From contig UQCC01000014.1 of NCBI GenBank assembly GCA_900539325.1, positions 1 through 39,990 of the forward strand: a stretch of DNA of 39,990 bases, given 5' to 3'. The first letter of the stretch is position 1. Every line of letters begins with the position of its first letter. The notes below the pieces were generated by a model. It saw nothing but the letters and a program-made list of their open reading frames with translations. It searched no databases and was not told the origin of the DNA. Both the position numbers and the translations under genes were made by a program. Origin of the DNA: an uncultured Eubacterium sp. (GTDB lineage Bacteria > Bacillota > Clostridia > Oscillospirales > Acutalibacteraceae). Positions 1 through 7,337 of this stretch are shown piece by piece.

Positions 1-33
1 ACAATACATAGTGGAAATATTATGGAGGTAACA

Positions 34-357
34 ATGGATATAAAAACAAACAATGCAACTGAATCAATTTTAGCGCTTAAGCGATATGTTGCAAGCAATG
101 AGCTACATACAGAAAGACATAAAGCCACAATTCTTATTCATGCTAACCGAAAAGACTATGGACCTGGATTTTTAGTAGTAAGTGTAACAGTAAACGGAGA
201 AGTTGGTCAAATAATAATTGAAGATTTGCATACGGTATATGGAAGTTGTCCTAATACATTTACTACTAAAGACAGTTCCTTTTCGTTTATTGCCAATACT
301 CTTTGTGTAAAAACAAAACATGCTATTCAAGGCGAAATAAGCATTAACATAACGTGA
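34..357 (+). CDS. Hypothetical protein, 107 aa
   Basis: I do not recognise a family. The protein is short and soluble-looking, with no signal peptide or membrane segment. An ATG in the same frame at position 22 is possible, but a GGAGGT ribosome binding site lies at 24-29, so translation should start at the ATG at 34 (MDIKTNN). The gene is followed by two hairpins and by the tRNA-Leu fragment on the opposite strand, so it lies on the presumed chromosomal side of the integration scar. It may be complete, although the upstream context lies outside the window. I am confident that it is coding, because of the clean ribosome binding site and uninterrupted frame, but not of any function. Confidence 0.6.
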   Translation: MDIKTNNATESILALKRYVASNELHTERHKATILIHANRKDYGPGFLVVSVTVNGEVGQIIIEDLHTVYGSCPNTFTTKDSSFSFIANTLCVKTKHAIQGEISINIT

Positions 358-364
358 TTAAAAA

Positions 365-391
365 AGCTCTGTAATCGTTTGATTGCAGAGC
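365..391 (+). terminator. Hairpin after the 34-357 gene
   Basis: Twelve-base arms (AGCTCTGTAATC and GATTGCAGAGCT, one G-T pair) enclose a 3-base loop 8 bp after the stop codon. The following tail has few T's, so termination is probable but not certain. Confidence 0.5.
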
Positions 392-424
392 TGTAATTGT
401 ATGTAATATTTAAGAAATAAACAA

Positions 425-470
425 AAAATCCGAACCCTTTTCCTATTGGGAAAATTTGGTTCGGATTTTT
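425..470 (-). terminator. Intrinsic terminator behind the tRNA-Leu fragment
   Basis: The arms AAAAATCCGAACC and GGTTCGGATTTTT pair over 13 bp with an inner CCTATTGGG region. On the minus strand the hairpin follows the tRNA CCA end by 6 bp and leads into a T-rich tail, as expected for the native terminator of a tRNA gene. It could also work on the plus strand for the small upstream gene. Confidence 0.7.
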
Positions 471-476
471 CTGTTT

Positions 477-530
477 TGGTGCGGAAGAAGGGACTTGAAC
501 CCTCATGAAATTGCTTTCACTAGAACCTGA
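477..530 (-). pseudogene. 3' half of a tRNA-Leu(CAG) gene; probable attachment-site scar
   Basis: Read on the minus strand, the piece starts inside the anticodon loop (TCAGGT) and continues through the anticodon-stem 3' side TCTAG, the long class II variable arm, the T arm with GGTTCAAGTCC, the acceptor strand CTTCCGC and the ACCA end. The matching 5' half (GCGGAAG acceptor strand, D arm, first anticodon-stem strand CTAGA) is absent: tRNA-like sequence stops sharply at 530/531. Tyrosine integrases often cross over in the anticodon loop of tRNA genes and leave such a 3' fragment at one end of the element. By that logic the element lies on the side above 531. No intact partner tRNA-Leu was found elsewhere in the window. 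Confidence 0.75.
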
Positions 531-602
531 TGGTAATGTCTCCTTGGTGATATTTATTATTTTATGTAATTATTCAGCTAATTTAATTTATTTACAGTAA
601 AA

Positions 603-810
603 TTAGTTACTATTTTCTAAGCATTTATTGAGATTATCTTTCATGGCTTTTAATCTCCATTTATTTATTTGACTTGTTATATGATTGTTTTCAGAAACAC
701 ATTCATCTACAACTCCCAAAGCACTTTTAATGAATAATATTGAATCTTCATTATTATATTTATTATGATATTTAATTACCCTTTTTGAAAATTCTTCTAC
801 ATGCAAAATT
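603..810 (-). pseudogene. Possible C-terminal remnant of an unknown gene
   Basis: An open frame continues past the end of the VOC gene and encodes a plausible charged, helical stretch of about 70 residues (from KILHVEEF to CLENSN), but no start codon or ribosome binding site is available for it outside the VOC gene. It could be the tail of a gene truncated when the region was assembled, or a chance frame. No family is recognised. It lies between the tRNA scar and the cargo genes. Confidence 0.25.
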
Positions 811-1179
811 TTACTTTTTACATAAACAGAACGGATGACCTGCAGGATCAAACATTGTAGTAAAATATTCTCCGCCATACTGATTCGGTGCTTTAGTAGC
901 TCCCAGTGATATTGCTTTTTCAACAGCGACATATACATCGTCTACCTGAAAATCAAAGTGCATTTGCTTTTGCTGTTTTCCTGTTTCCTCCGGCCAAACA
1001 GGTGGCACATAATCAGGCTCTTCAATAAACAAAAGCACTATGCCGTTTGAACTGCGAACTGCAGGTCTGTCGAACAATTCACACATTTCCCAACCTAACA
1101 GTTCTCCGTAAAATTTCTGTAATTTTATTTCATCATCACAATCGACCATTACATTGCCAAGAATAACTTCATCACTCAT
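811..1179 (-). CDS. VOC superfamily (glyoxalase/bleomycin-resistance-like) protein
   Basis: This 122-residue protein has the vicinal-oxygen-chelate pattern: an N-terminal strand (VILGNVMVDC), a central LLFIEEP and HFDFQVDDVYVAVEKA block, and the closing FDPAGHPFCLC typical of the fold. Members bind metals, drugs or small substrates; the specific ligand cannot be told here. The frame opens 24 bp further upstream, but a TGAGGT site precedes the ATG at 1179, which also avoids overlap with the APH-type gene ending at 1190. It is the last gene of a same-strand cargo run (APH, S51, GNAT), several members of which belong to families that include antibiotic-modifying or drug-binding proteins. I infer an accessory protective role but cannot show it. 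Confidence 0.8.
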   Translation of the reverse strand: MSDEVILGNVMVDCDDEIKLQKFYGELLGWEMCELFDRPAVRSSNGIVLLFIEEPDYVPPVWPEETGKQQKQMHFDFQVDDVYVAVEKAISLGATKAPNQYGGEYFTTMFDPAGHPFCLCKK

Positions 1180-1189
1180 TTTTAATACC

Positions 1190-2200
1190 TCAACAATCAG
1201 CAATATTCTTCAAAATTTCATCTTTAATTTTATCGTAGTATATGATATGCTTAACAGTTTCTTTGACTTCACTGATACCCAGTTGTTGTTCTTCCTCGTT
1301 ATCACATTCAAGCATCAATGCTCTTTTGATGTTGTATTCAAGCCAACCGAGTCTGCCATTGTTGCTGTAATACAAAGCCTCCCAGTCAACATTTGTATCA
1401 AGATTTCCATTATAAAAATATGACTTGAAAAATGTATTAAATAAATTAAAATTTATATTACATCCTTCATATCCTGACCAGCAAAGTGCAAGCTCAAACA
1501 ATTCGAGATAAGGATTTGAATATCCTAAACATTCTAAATCAATCAGCTTAAACTCATCACCAAGCCAAAGTACATTTTTGCTGTCCATATCGTTATGGCA
1601 AATTGCTTTGACCGGCGGTAATTTCTTTATAGCCTCATTGCCTTTCGTCATGCTATCATTAAATAAATCGATATAATCCTTTATGCAATCATAAATCGGT
1701 GAGTTCATATCTTTGGCAAGCTCAATATATTTTTGCCAATCAACGTGCATTTCGTCTTTCTCGAAAGGCTCATTTTTCAAATCAATATTATGAATTTTTG
1801 CCAACACTTCGCCTATCTTTTCGCAATGAACCGTCTTGATTTCACCGTCTTTCAATGACTTGCCGTCATACCACTCAAAAGCATAATAATATTGACCGTT
1901 TAATTCCTGCATTTTTCTATTCTTGAACTCCAAAGCATAAACTGCAGGAATATCGTTTTGCTGTAATATTTTCTCAATATCATCAGCGATTTTGTAGTTG
2001 CCCATTGCAGTAGGTCGTTTCATAATGTTTGGGTTTAAAAGCTTAATTATGTAACTGCCTTTTTCGGTAACAATCTTAAACATACGGTGCATAAAACCGC
2101 CTGCTACCTGAACGGGATTTTCAAGCACTTTGCCTAACTGCAAATCTTGCACAACCAAATCGAAAAAGTCATTTATGTTTATCATTTCTCGTTTTGTCAT
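1190..2200 (-). CDS. APH-family small-molecule phosphotransferase
   Basis: This 336-residue kinase of the aminoglycoside/choline phosphotransferase superfamily would transfer phosphate from ATP to a hydroxyl of a small substrate. The catalytic loop is visible as CHNDMDSKN, with His202, Asp204 and Asn209, followed by the metal-binding KLIDLE with Asp221. A Lys in YIIKLL near residue 53 is the likely ATP-binding lysine. An alternative start lies five codons in (MININ). The sequence does not identify a substrate: it could be an antibiotic, choline or homoserine-like compound, or another metabolite. It is transcribed with the VOC gene 10 bp downstream and follows the broken S51 gene after a gap of about 70 bp. 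Confidence 0.82.
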   Translation of the reverse strand: MTKREMININDFFDLVVQDLQLGKVLENPVQVAGGFMHRMFKIVTEKGSYIIKLLNPNIMKRPTAMGNYKIADDIEKILQQNDIPAVYALEFKNRKMQELNGQYYYAFEWYDGKSLKDGEIKTVHCEKIGEVLAKIHNIDLKNEPFEKDEMHVDWQKYIELAKDMNSPIYDCIKDYIDLFNDSMTKGNEAIKKLPPVKAICHNDMDSKNVLWLGDEFKLIDLECLGYSNPYLELFELALCWSGYEGCNINFNLFNTFFKSYFYNGNLDTNVDWEALYYSNNGRLGWLEYNIKRALMLECDNEEEQQLGISEVKETVKHIIYYDKIKDEILKNIADC

Positions 2201-2269
2201 TTTTTATAACACTCTTTGTTTGCCATAATCTGTTTTATGCCAATTATACTTTGACACAATTACACCACG

Positions 2270-2939
2270 CTATTTGCTAAAAGTCTTTACATCTCCAATA
2301 AGTTTAATATTGCCGTTATCTACGATAATACCGCCTGACATGAAAGCAGTTGCATAAACTGTTTTACCTCTTTCGGATAACACACGCCGAATGGCTTCGT
2401 TTTGCACTTTTGTATTTTCGTAATGAACCTCTAAATAGAAATCATCTAAATATTCCAAGCCGTCATAGTATTGAAATTCTTTATAATCTTTGTCAGGTGA
2501 TATATGATATTCAGAAAGCTGAATAACCGCACCTGCACTATAACCCATAACAATTCCGTTATGCTTTCTTAACATGTTCACCAAATCAAACTCTTTGATT
2601 CTGTCCATCATTCTGTCAGGTCGACCGCCGGTAAAATAAAGAATATCCGCATTTTCTATTTTTTGTTTAGCAGACTCTTTTGTATCCTCAAAATAGTTTA
2701 CAAATGTAATATTATTTTCCGATATTCCGTAGGCAGTAAAGCCGCTGACTATTCCACTGTAATAAATACCCTTTTCTTTGCTATACAGTAAATTCCATTC
2801 TGTTGAATTTTTAACCTCACTGTCACGAAAAGAAAAAGCAATTACTGCAACTGAATAGTCGGTCAATATGTATTTTTTTCAAGTCATCATAAAGATAATC
2901 GGAATTTATTTCATATCCTTCAAGTAAAATGTTAACCAT
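2270..2939 (-). pseudogene. Peptidase S51 (dipeptidase E-like), frameshifted near the N-terminus
   Basis: The body of the protein (from TDYSVAVIAF) shows the S51 features: YFTGGRPD, the nucleophile-elbow GYSAGAV with the catalytic serine, and a later YLEVHY. S51 enzymes are cytoplasmic serine peptidases that cut Asp- or small-residue dipeptides; some relatives are cyanophycinases. The natural beginning is in another frame: ATG at 2939, preceded by GGAAGG and only 4 bp after the GNAT stop codon, encodes MVNILLEGYEINSDYLYDDLKK, a normal S51 start. The two frames meet in a run of seven A's (2873-2879, minus strand); with six A's the reading is continuous. A TTG at 2866 could open only a truncated 198-residue version. 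Either the gene is inactive, or slippage on the A-run restores the frame, or this is a sequencing error. Confidence 0.75.
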
Positions 2940-2943
2940 TTAT

Positions 2944-3504
2944 TTACCTTCCACAAATCCAAAATCTTTTTAGTTTGTGTCTTTTTATTCTGAATTTTCT
3001 GCGTGGCTCATATACGGTAGATTCGTAAACGCCGCCATTATTCAAAATGGCTTTTTCACTTCCTATATTACCATCAATACAAGATATGAGTATTTTTTCA
3101 AGACCGATTTCTTTGCAATAAGGCAAAACCGCATTCAACATTGATGTGGCATATCCTTTTCTTCGTTCGCTTGGTTTTACGGAATATCCAATATGTCCGC
3201 CATATTTTGAGAGATAGTCATTAAAATAATGCCTTATCTGTATCATTCCGACTAAACGCATATCAGCCTTGCGCACATATAAAAACTGAGTTGCTATAAC
3301 TGTTCCGTCAGGAAGAGTTTCGGGATTCAAATATTTTTTACATTCTGAAATGTATGTAATAGGGTCCTCGTATCTGCGAAGAGGACCGCAGCCATCCATT
3401 GAGCAGTCAGTATCCAAAAAATCCTGTCGGTATTCACGAATTTGTTCTGCGTATACTTCACTAGGCTCAACCAAGAAAAAATCACCTGCATCAATCTTGA
3501 TCAT
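2944..3504 (-). CDS. GNAT-family N-acetyltransferase
   Basis: This 186-residue protein would transfer an acetyl group from acetyl-CoA to an amine. The acetyl-CoA loop is seen as SERRKGYATSML (R/Q-x-x-G-x-A), preceded by the strand GGHIGYSVKP, and a later LEKILISCIDGNIGSEKAI matches the asparagine region where the cofactor exits (motif B). The N-terminal DCSMDGCGPLRRYEDP is commonly seen in GNATs of this small-molecule group. The acceptor is unknown. The stop codon is 4 bp before the S51 ATG, so the two were translated from one mRNA. Confidence 0.82.
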   Translation of the reverse strand: MIKIDAGDFFLVEPSEVYAEQIREYRQDFLDTDCSMDGCGPLRRYEDPITYISECKKYLNPETLPDGTVIATQFLYVRKADMRLVGMIQIRHYFNDYLSKYGGHIGYSVKPSERRKGYATSMLNAVLPYCKEIGLEKILISCIDGNIGSEKAILNNGGVYESTVYEPRRKFRIKRHKLKRFWICGR

Positions 3505-3576
3505 ATTATCGCCTGACCTTCTGATTCAATCTATATAATGAATGTTGTCTTATCACCATTAAAATTCATATAATCA

Positions 3577-4287
3577 TCACTCAATATATTCGTGTTTAGT
3601 CGGAGTGTAATTTTTTGACTTATATTTTTTGTACTTTTCTGTCTTATCTTTGGATACTATATCACCATTCGTATATTCAATCGGCTCGATGCAAATTGCG
3701 TCAAGCAATATTTTTTCTAAATGTTCATATTCCGAATGCTCACCAAGGCTTGCAAGAACAAAAGAATCACGCACATAGCCGGCACTTTCAGCCATAAGAT
3801 TTTGATCAAAGAAATAGCCGTAATGTTCCACGAAGAATGTCATCATCATTACAGTAGTTCTTGTGTTGCCCTCTCTAAACGGATGAACTTGCCAAAGCTT
3901 TGGAAACAGCCTTGCAATTTGTTTTGCAAAATCTTCTCGTGTAAGACTTACCCAATCAATCTTTTTGATTTCGGCAAAAACTTTATCAAGGTCAGCACCT
4001 ATTTCAGTAACATTCGAATACCAAATGCTTCGACCTGCCAGCAACTCTTCACGCTTTTGTATATTTATTTTTCTATACTGTCCTGCCCACTCGTAAACAT
4101 CGCAAAATAAAAACTTGTGAATAAAACAAAAGCCGCCGGATGAAAAATCACTAAAGCTATTTTCATACAGCAGCATCATGTTTGCACGAGATAATTCAGC
4201 CTCTGCCAAATCAAGCTCTTTTTCATTTGTTATGCCAAGCAGGTTTTTGAGGACTGTACTGTTAGGAATCAAGTACAAATCGTTCAT
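3577..4287 (-). CDS. Fic-domain protein, probable toxin of a Fic/VbhA-type pair
   Basis: This 236-residue Fic protein would attach AMP (or a related moiety) from a nucleotide to a protein hydroxyl. The active-site loop is HPFREGNTRT with the catalytic His135; Thr replaces the usual second Gly, and the second Arg of the full HxFx(D/E)GNxRxxR motif is a Val. The flap region (GQYRKINIQKREELLAG) and the FIHKFLFCDVYEWAG helix before it are typical. The first 40 residues do not look like an internal inhibitory helix, and a separate small antitoxin-like gene sits 8 bp upstream, which fits the class I arrangement. Ribosome binding site AGGTGAG is 3 bp before the ATG. The missing second Arg could reduce AMP transfer or change specificity. 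Confidence 0.88.
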   Translation of the reverse strand: MNDLYLIPNSTVLKNLLGITNEKELDLAEAELSRANMMLLYENSFSDFSSGGFCFIHKFLFCDVYEWAGQYRKINIQKREELLAGRSIWYSNVTEIGADLDKVFAEIKKIDWVSLTREDFAKQIARLFPKLWQVHPFREGNTRTTVMMMTFFVEHYGYFFDQNLMAESAGYVRDSFVLASLGEHSEYEHLEKILLDAICIEPIEYTNGDIVSKDKTEKYKKYKSKNYTPTKHEYIE

Positions 4288-4295
4288 AAACTCAC

Positions 4296-4475
4296 CTATG
4301 ATATTTTCTTATGTTTTGCTATAAGAGCAGCTTTCATATCTGCACCCGTAATTTCGCCTTTTGCCCATTTTGCAGAAAGTTCCTTTGCAAAGGCTGATAC
4401 AGGCACGCCTTCAATGCTATTCAACGCATCTGCAACTTTGATTGCAGCTGTTCTTTTTGCTTCAATCGGGGACAT
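4296..4475 (-). CDS. VbhA-like antitoxin of the Fic protein, 59 aa
   Basis: This short gene encodes 59 residues starting MSPIEAKRTA, with a strong AAAGGAG site before the ATG and a stop codon 8 bp before the fic start codon. The middle part (NSIEGVPVSAFAKELSAKW) followed by KGEITGADMKAAL resembles the VbhA antitoxin family, in which a helix carrying an inhibitory (S/T)xxxE(G/N) motif blocks the ATP site of the Fic partner. Here the Glu-Gly is present, but the Ser lies two rather than four residues before Glu, so the motif is not canonical. Location and the helical EITxAD tail support the assignment; the exact inhibitory residue does not. Confidence 0.75.
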   Translation of the reverse strand: MSPIEAKRTAAIKVADALNSIEGVPVSAFAKELSAKWAKGEITGADMKAALIAKHKKIS

Positions 4476-4774
4476 TGTATCACTCCTTTACACATTTATT
4501 TTATCATATAGTATGGATAATTACAATAAATTTATTTTGATACCTAAATTTAGCAAAAAACAATTTATAGTAAAAACCACAGCATCCAAAAAATCAGAAT
4601 GCTGTGGTTTAATTTAATTGCCGGATTCATAACACAAAGCAGTTAATCCAAATAGACTGCTTTTGCTTTGTTTTGAAACAGCATAAAATTTTACAGTTGA
4701 TAATTATTTATGAACTACAATATATGTTGTTAAACATTTTTATGCAACAAATATTGAAAGTGTTAAATTTTTAA
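4476..4774. other. Intergenic region with two hairpins
   Basis: No gene is visible. The region contains the minus-strand terminator described next and a second, smaller inverted repeat (AAGCAGT at 4637 and ACTGCTT at 4656). The promoter of the antitoxin-fic run should lie just above 4490, but I could not pick a convincing -35/-10 pair. Confidence 0.5.
4575..4609 (-). terminator. Terminator downstream of the restriction-modification gene
   Basis: The arms AACCACAGCAT and ATGCTGTGGTT pair perfectly over 11 bp with a 13-base loop. On the minus strand the tail is TTTTTACT. It separates the restriction-modification transcript from the antitoxin-fic unit. Confidence 0.65.
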
Positions 4775-7066
4775 TCATTTTAGAAACTGGTACTCAAACA
4801 ATACAGGAACAATCTCGCTGTTGTAATATTCTTTTACTTTTTGCTTTAATGTTTTTAATGCACCATTTAGTTCGGGATAGTCAGGCTTGCTTTCACCGGT
4901 TTCTTCATCTTGAGAAAATGTATTTAGTTCAGAAAAAATCTGATAAACGCCATAGGTCAATTTCTCGTTGTAGTTATCAGTTTTTTGAGCCCACTTAAAT
5001 ATTGTTTTCCATATATCAAAAATTTCTTTTTCTTTTACATTTTTCTTAAGATTTTTTAAATCTTTGCTTGCTAACGTCTCTCCGTTAGTTGTATCAAGGC
5101 ATAATTCATTTCTATAAAAGCGATTGTCTGTACCCTGAAAACTTCTCATATGATTTTGCATTTCAAAGCAAGTAAAGACAAGACACTTTAACAGAAATTG
5201 ATTTAATTTTCCACTTTTAACATCGGCGAAAAATCTGTCCGCACCATCCGCAGATTTCATAATTCTTGCTCTTTCTGTCCATACTCTATTGTAAGTGATA
5301 TATCTGCTTGCACAAAACATAGGAAGTTTTTCAAGATAGTTATCTTCACGAACATAAAAGCCGTTACCGTCATATCTTCCGCCAATCAAAAAACCAGAGT
5401 TCAAATCTGGATTATCAAATCCCGAAGTGTTTGCAATCAAATATCCTACAACATTTTTATTATATAGCGGTTTGTTTCTGATTTTTCCATCAAATTTTTC
5501 TAATCCATTTAATCCAATCAGCACCCCTTGTCTCACATCATCATCAAATATTCTTTTGTCATAATATATTTGACTGTATAGATTATAAATTCTATCAATT
5601 GACAGCTTCCCCTCATTCACTAACAAATTGTTGTTTTTAATGTCGAATGCATCAATTTTAATATGCGATAAATCTGCATCTTCGTTGCTCCATAATGCGC
5701 ACATTATACAGGCGTAAATATTTGTATGAAAATGTTTGCGATTAAAAGCAAAGCCTTTAATAAAATTTTTATTGATCAGGTGCTGCGCTTTCCAATATTT
5801 AACTGGAGAATATACAATATAACTGTCAGTTGGTTGCCTCAAATAATATTTGAAGGCAGACCATATAAATGCATTGCCCAAATCATTTAATGCACTTCCT
5901 TTTATGCTTTTTTTCATTTCTTTTGCCACAAAAGAATTTTTCCAAAAAGAAGCATTTTTGCTTGACTTAACCTTTTGATACTCTGCAGATGTTGTTTCAA
6001 CATATGGAGGGTTTTCAAATAAGATGATAGTGCAATCAGGATCGTCAATATATTGCTTTATCACAGGATTGTTTATGTATTCTTCGGATAAGGCATCCGC
6101 ACCACGAACAAGTCCCATATTAAAAGTGTCTTCTTTTTCGGTAGGTGGTATAATATATCGAACTTTACTACCTAACAATTCTAACAAAACTTTGTATTCA
6201 TAGTATTCAATTGTTGAGACAATGCAATGTGAAAGCTCTTCGTTTGTCAATCTCTTTTCGAGATTTCCTGTTCCTGCACAACGATCTAAAATAATATAAT
6301 CATTGCCCAGTGGAACTCTATTAATTGCTTCTCGTACCAATTCAATAGACTTGTCAACATAGGGTTCAGGAGTATAGAAAGCTCCCAAATTTTTCTTTTG
6401 GAGAGTGTCATTAAGTTTATCCATAAGGTATTGAAAACGCACATTATCTTTTCCTGCATACGGATAAATATAATCTTTGAATTTGTTCGGTTCTCTAATT
6501 TCACCGATAATATTGACCTTGCCCGTATTATCGCCAATAAAATCAGATTTTCTTGCTTGTGGATTTTCACGATAATATTTTTCTGCCCATCCGACAATGC
6601 AGTTCTCATCGATATTGATTTTTGTATAATTGTTCTCCTTCAATAACTGAGTTAAATAAAATTCGTCCTCTTCTTTTTCAACATATTTCAGTTTTGATAT
6701 ATAATCACTAGCAAAAAAGCCAGCATTGTTTTTTGAAGCGGCGCCTACATATACTTTTTCAATTTGATTCAGATATTCCTCCGAATGATATAAGTAAATG
6801 GTTGCTGTGTTTAATGAAATCAAAAGTATATTTGCCGGAATCGGTTCTCCCTTTATTCTCATAGCTGAAAGATATTTAATTGTTTGGAACAAACAAGCAT
6901 TAAGATCAGTTATGTTCAATTTAAATTCAAGTAGATTTCCGTTCAAAATGCCATCCGTATTATTACGAAATATATCCTCATAATTTAATTCTGGATTTAC
7001 AATTTTTAGATATTGTTCATAGAATTCTATTTGTCCTTCAAGTTCAACATTATATTTCTTTAACAT
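4775..7066 (-). CDS. Probable type IIG restriction-modification protein (nuclease plus N6-adenine methylase)
   Basis: This 763-residue protein combines two activities. Near the N-terminus, Asp38 and Glu47-Phe-Lys49 (in GILNGNLLEFK), followed by Gln61 and Tyr65, form a PD-(D/E)XK-like nuclease pattern. The gamma-class methylase core follows: GAFYTP at 228-233, AdoMet motif I ILDRCAGTGN around 259-268, and catalytic motif IV ENPPY with NPPY at 352-355. The remaining 400 residues should hold the target recognition region (GGRYDGNGFYV resembles TRD-adjacent sequence) and a helical tail. Such single-chain enzymes methylate one strand of an asymmetric site and cut unmodified DNA nearby. GGAGGTTTGAACA precedes the ATG. 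Just upstream lies the candidate invertible promoter. It could instead be a methylase-only orphan or part of a larger defence system, but no further subunit gene is adjacent. Confidence 0.78.
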   Translation of the reverse strand: MLKKYNVELEGQIEFYEQYLKIVNPELNYEDIFRNNTDGILNGNLLEFKLNITDLNACLFQTIKYLSAMRIKGEPIPANILLISLNTATIYLYHSEEYLNQIEKVYVGAASKNNAGFFASDYISKLKYVEKEEDEFYLTQLLKENNYTKINIDENCIVGWAEKYYRENPQARKSDFIGDNTGKVNIIGEIREPNKFKDYIYPYAGKDNVRFQYLMDKLNDTLQKKNLGAFYTPEPYVDKSIELVREAINRVPLGNDYIILDRCAGTGNLEKRLTNEELSHCIVSTIEYYEYKVLLELLGSKVRYIIPPTEKEDTFNMGLVRGADALSEEYINNPVIKQYIDDPDCTIILFENPPYVETTSAEYQKVKSSKNASFWKNSFVAKEMKKSIKGSALNDLGNAFIWSAFKYYLRQPTDSYIVYSPVKYWKAQHLINKNFIKGFAFNRKHFHTNIYACIMCALWSNEDADLSHIKIDAFDIKNNNLLVNEGKLSIDRIYNLYSQIYYDKRIFDDDVRQGVLIGLNGLEKFDGKIRNKPLYNKNVVGYLIANTSGFDNPDLNSGFLIGGRYDGNGFYVREDNYLEKLPMFCASRYITYNRVWTERARIMKSADGADRFFADVKSGKLNQFLLKCLVFTCFEMQNHMRSFQGTDNRFYRNELCLDTTNGETLASKDLKNLKKNVKEKEIFDIWKTIFKWAQKTDNYNEKLTYGVYQIFSELNTFSQDEETGESKPDYPELNGALKTLKQKVKEYYNSEIVPVLFEYQFLK

Positions 7067-7088
7067 TGTTCAAACCTCCACCATCACA

Positions 7089-7108
7089 ACATAATCGATA
7101 TTATGTTG
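7089..7108 (+). repeat. Inverted repeat, left copy (candidate recombination site)
   Basis: The 20-mer ACATAATCGATATTATGTTG is present here and, in exact reverse complement, at 7338-7357. Each copy is itself an arm-spacer-arm structure (CATAAT, CGAT, ATTATG) with an asymmetric centre, the layout expected of a tyrosine-recombinase core. It lies in the 5' leader of the restriction-modification gene. Confidence 0.85.
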
Positions 7109-7138
7109 CATTTAGAATCAATTTCAGACAAAATAAAA

Positions 7139-7164
7139 AGCACCTACAATCAAATGTAGGTGCT
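7139..7164 (-). terminator. Terminator inside the candidate invertible segment
   Basis: The arms AGCACCTACA and TGTAGGTGCT are perfect over 10 bp with a 6-base loop. On the minus strand the hairpin is followed by TTTTATTTTG. It would stop transcripts of the recombinase gene before they reach the restriction-modification gene in the present orientation. Confidence 0.75.
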
Positions 7165-7283
7165 AAAAACTAAAAATGAGTATGACGAACCAAGCCTTGT
7201 CAAGAAAAAACTTGAAAAGGCTTATTCGTGTTTGTTTTAGGTGACAATTTTTGTACTTTTCATATCGTACAATATATGTAGCA

Positions 7284-7312
7284 TTGTAAATAAATATGAA
7301 ATATGATATAAT
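7284..7312 (+). promoter_or_regulatory. Promoter in the candidate invertible segment
   Basis: TTGTAA, a 17-bp spacer and TATAAT with an extended TGA before the -10 box. It points rightward, toward the 3' end of the recombinase gene, where no plus-strand gene is present. After inversion it would drive the restriction-modification gene. Confidence 0.65.
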
Positions 7313-7337
7313 CAAAAAAGAATTTAAGTATGTTTTA

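Noticed and set aside
603..938. A 111-residue minus-strand reading frame overlapping the VOC gene
   Set aside because: Its first 40 residues are a shadow of the VOC gene and it has no ribosome binding site; only the part after the VOC end is kept as a doubtful remnant.
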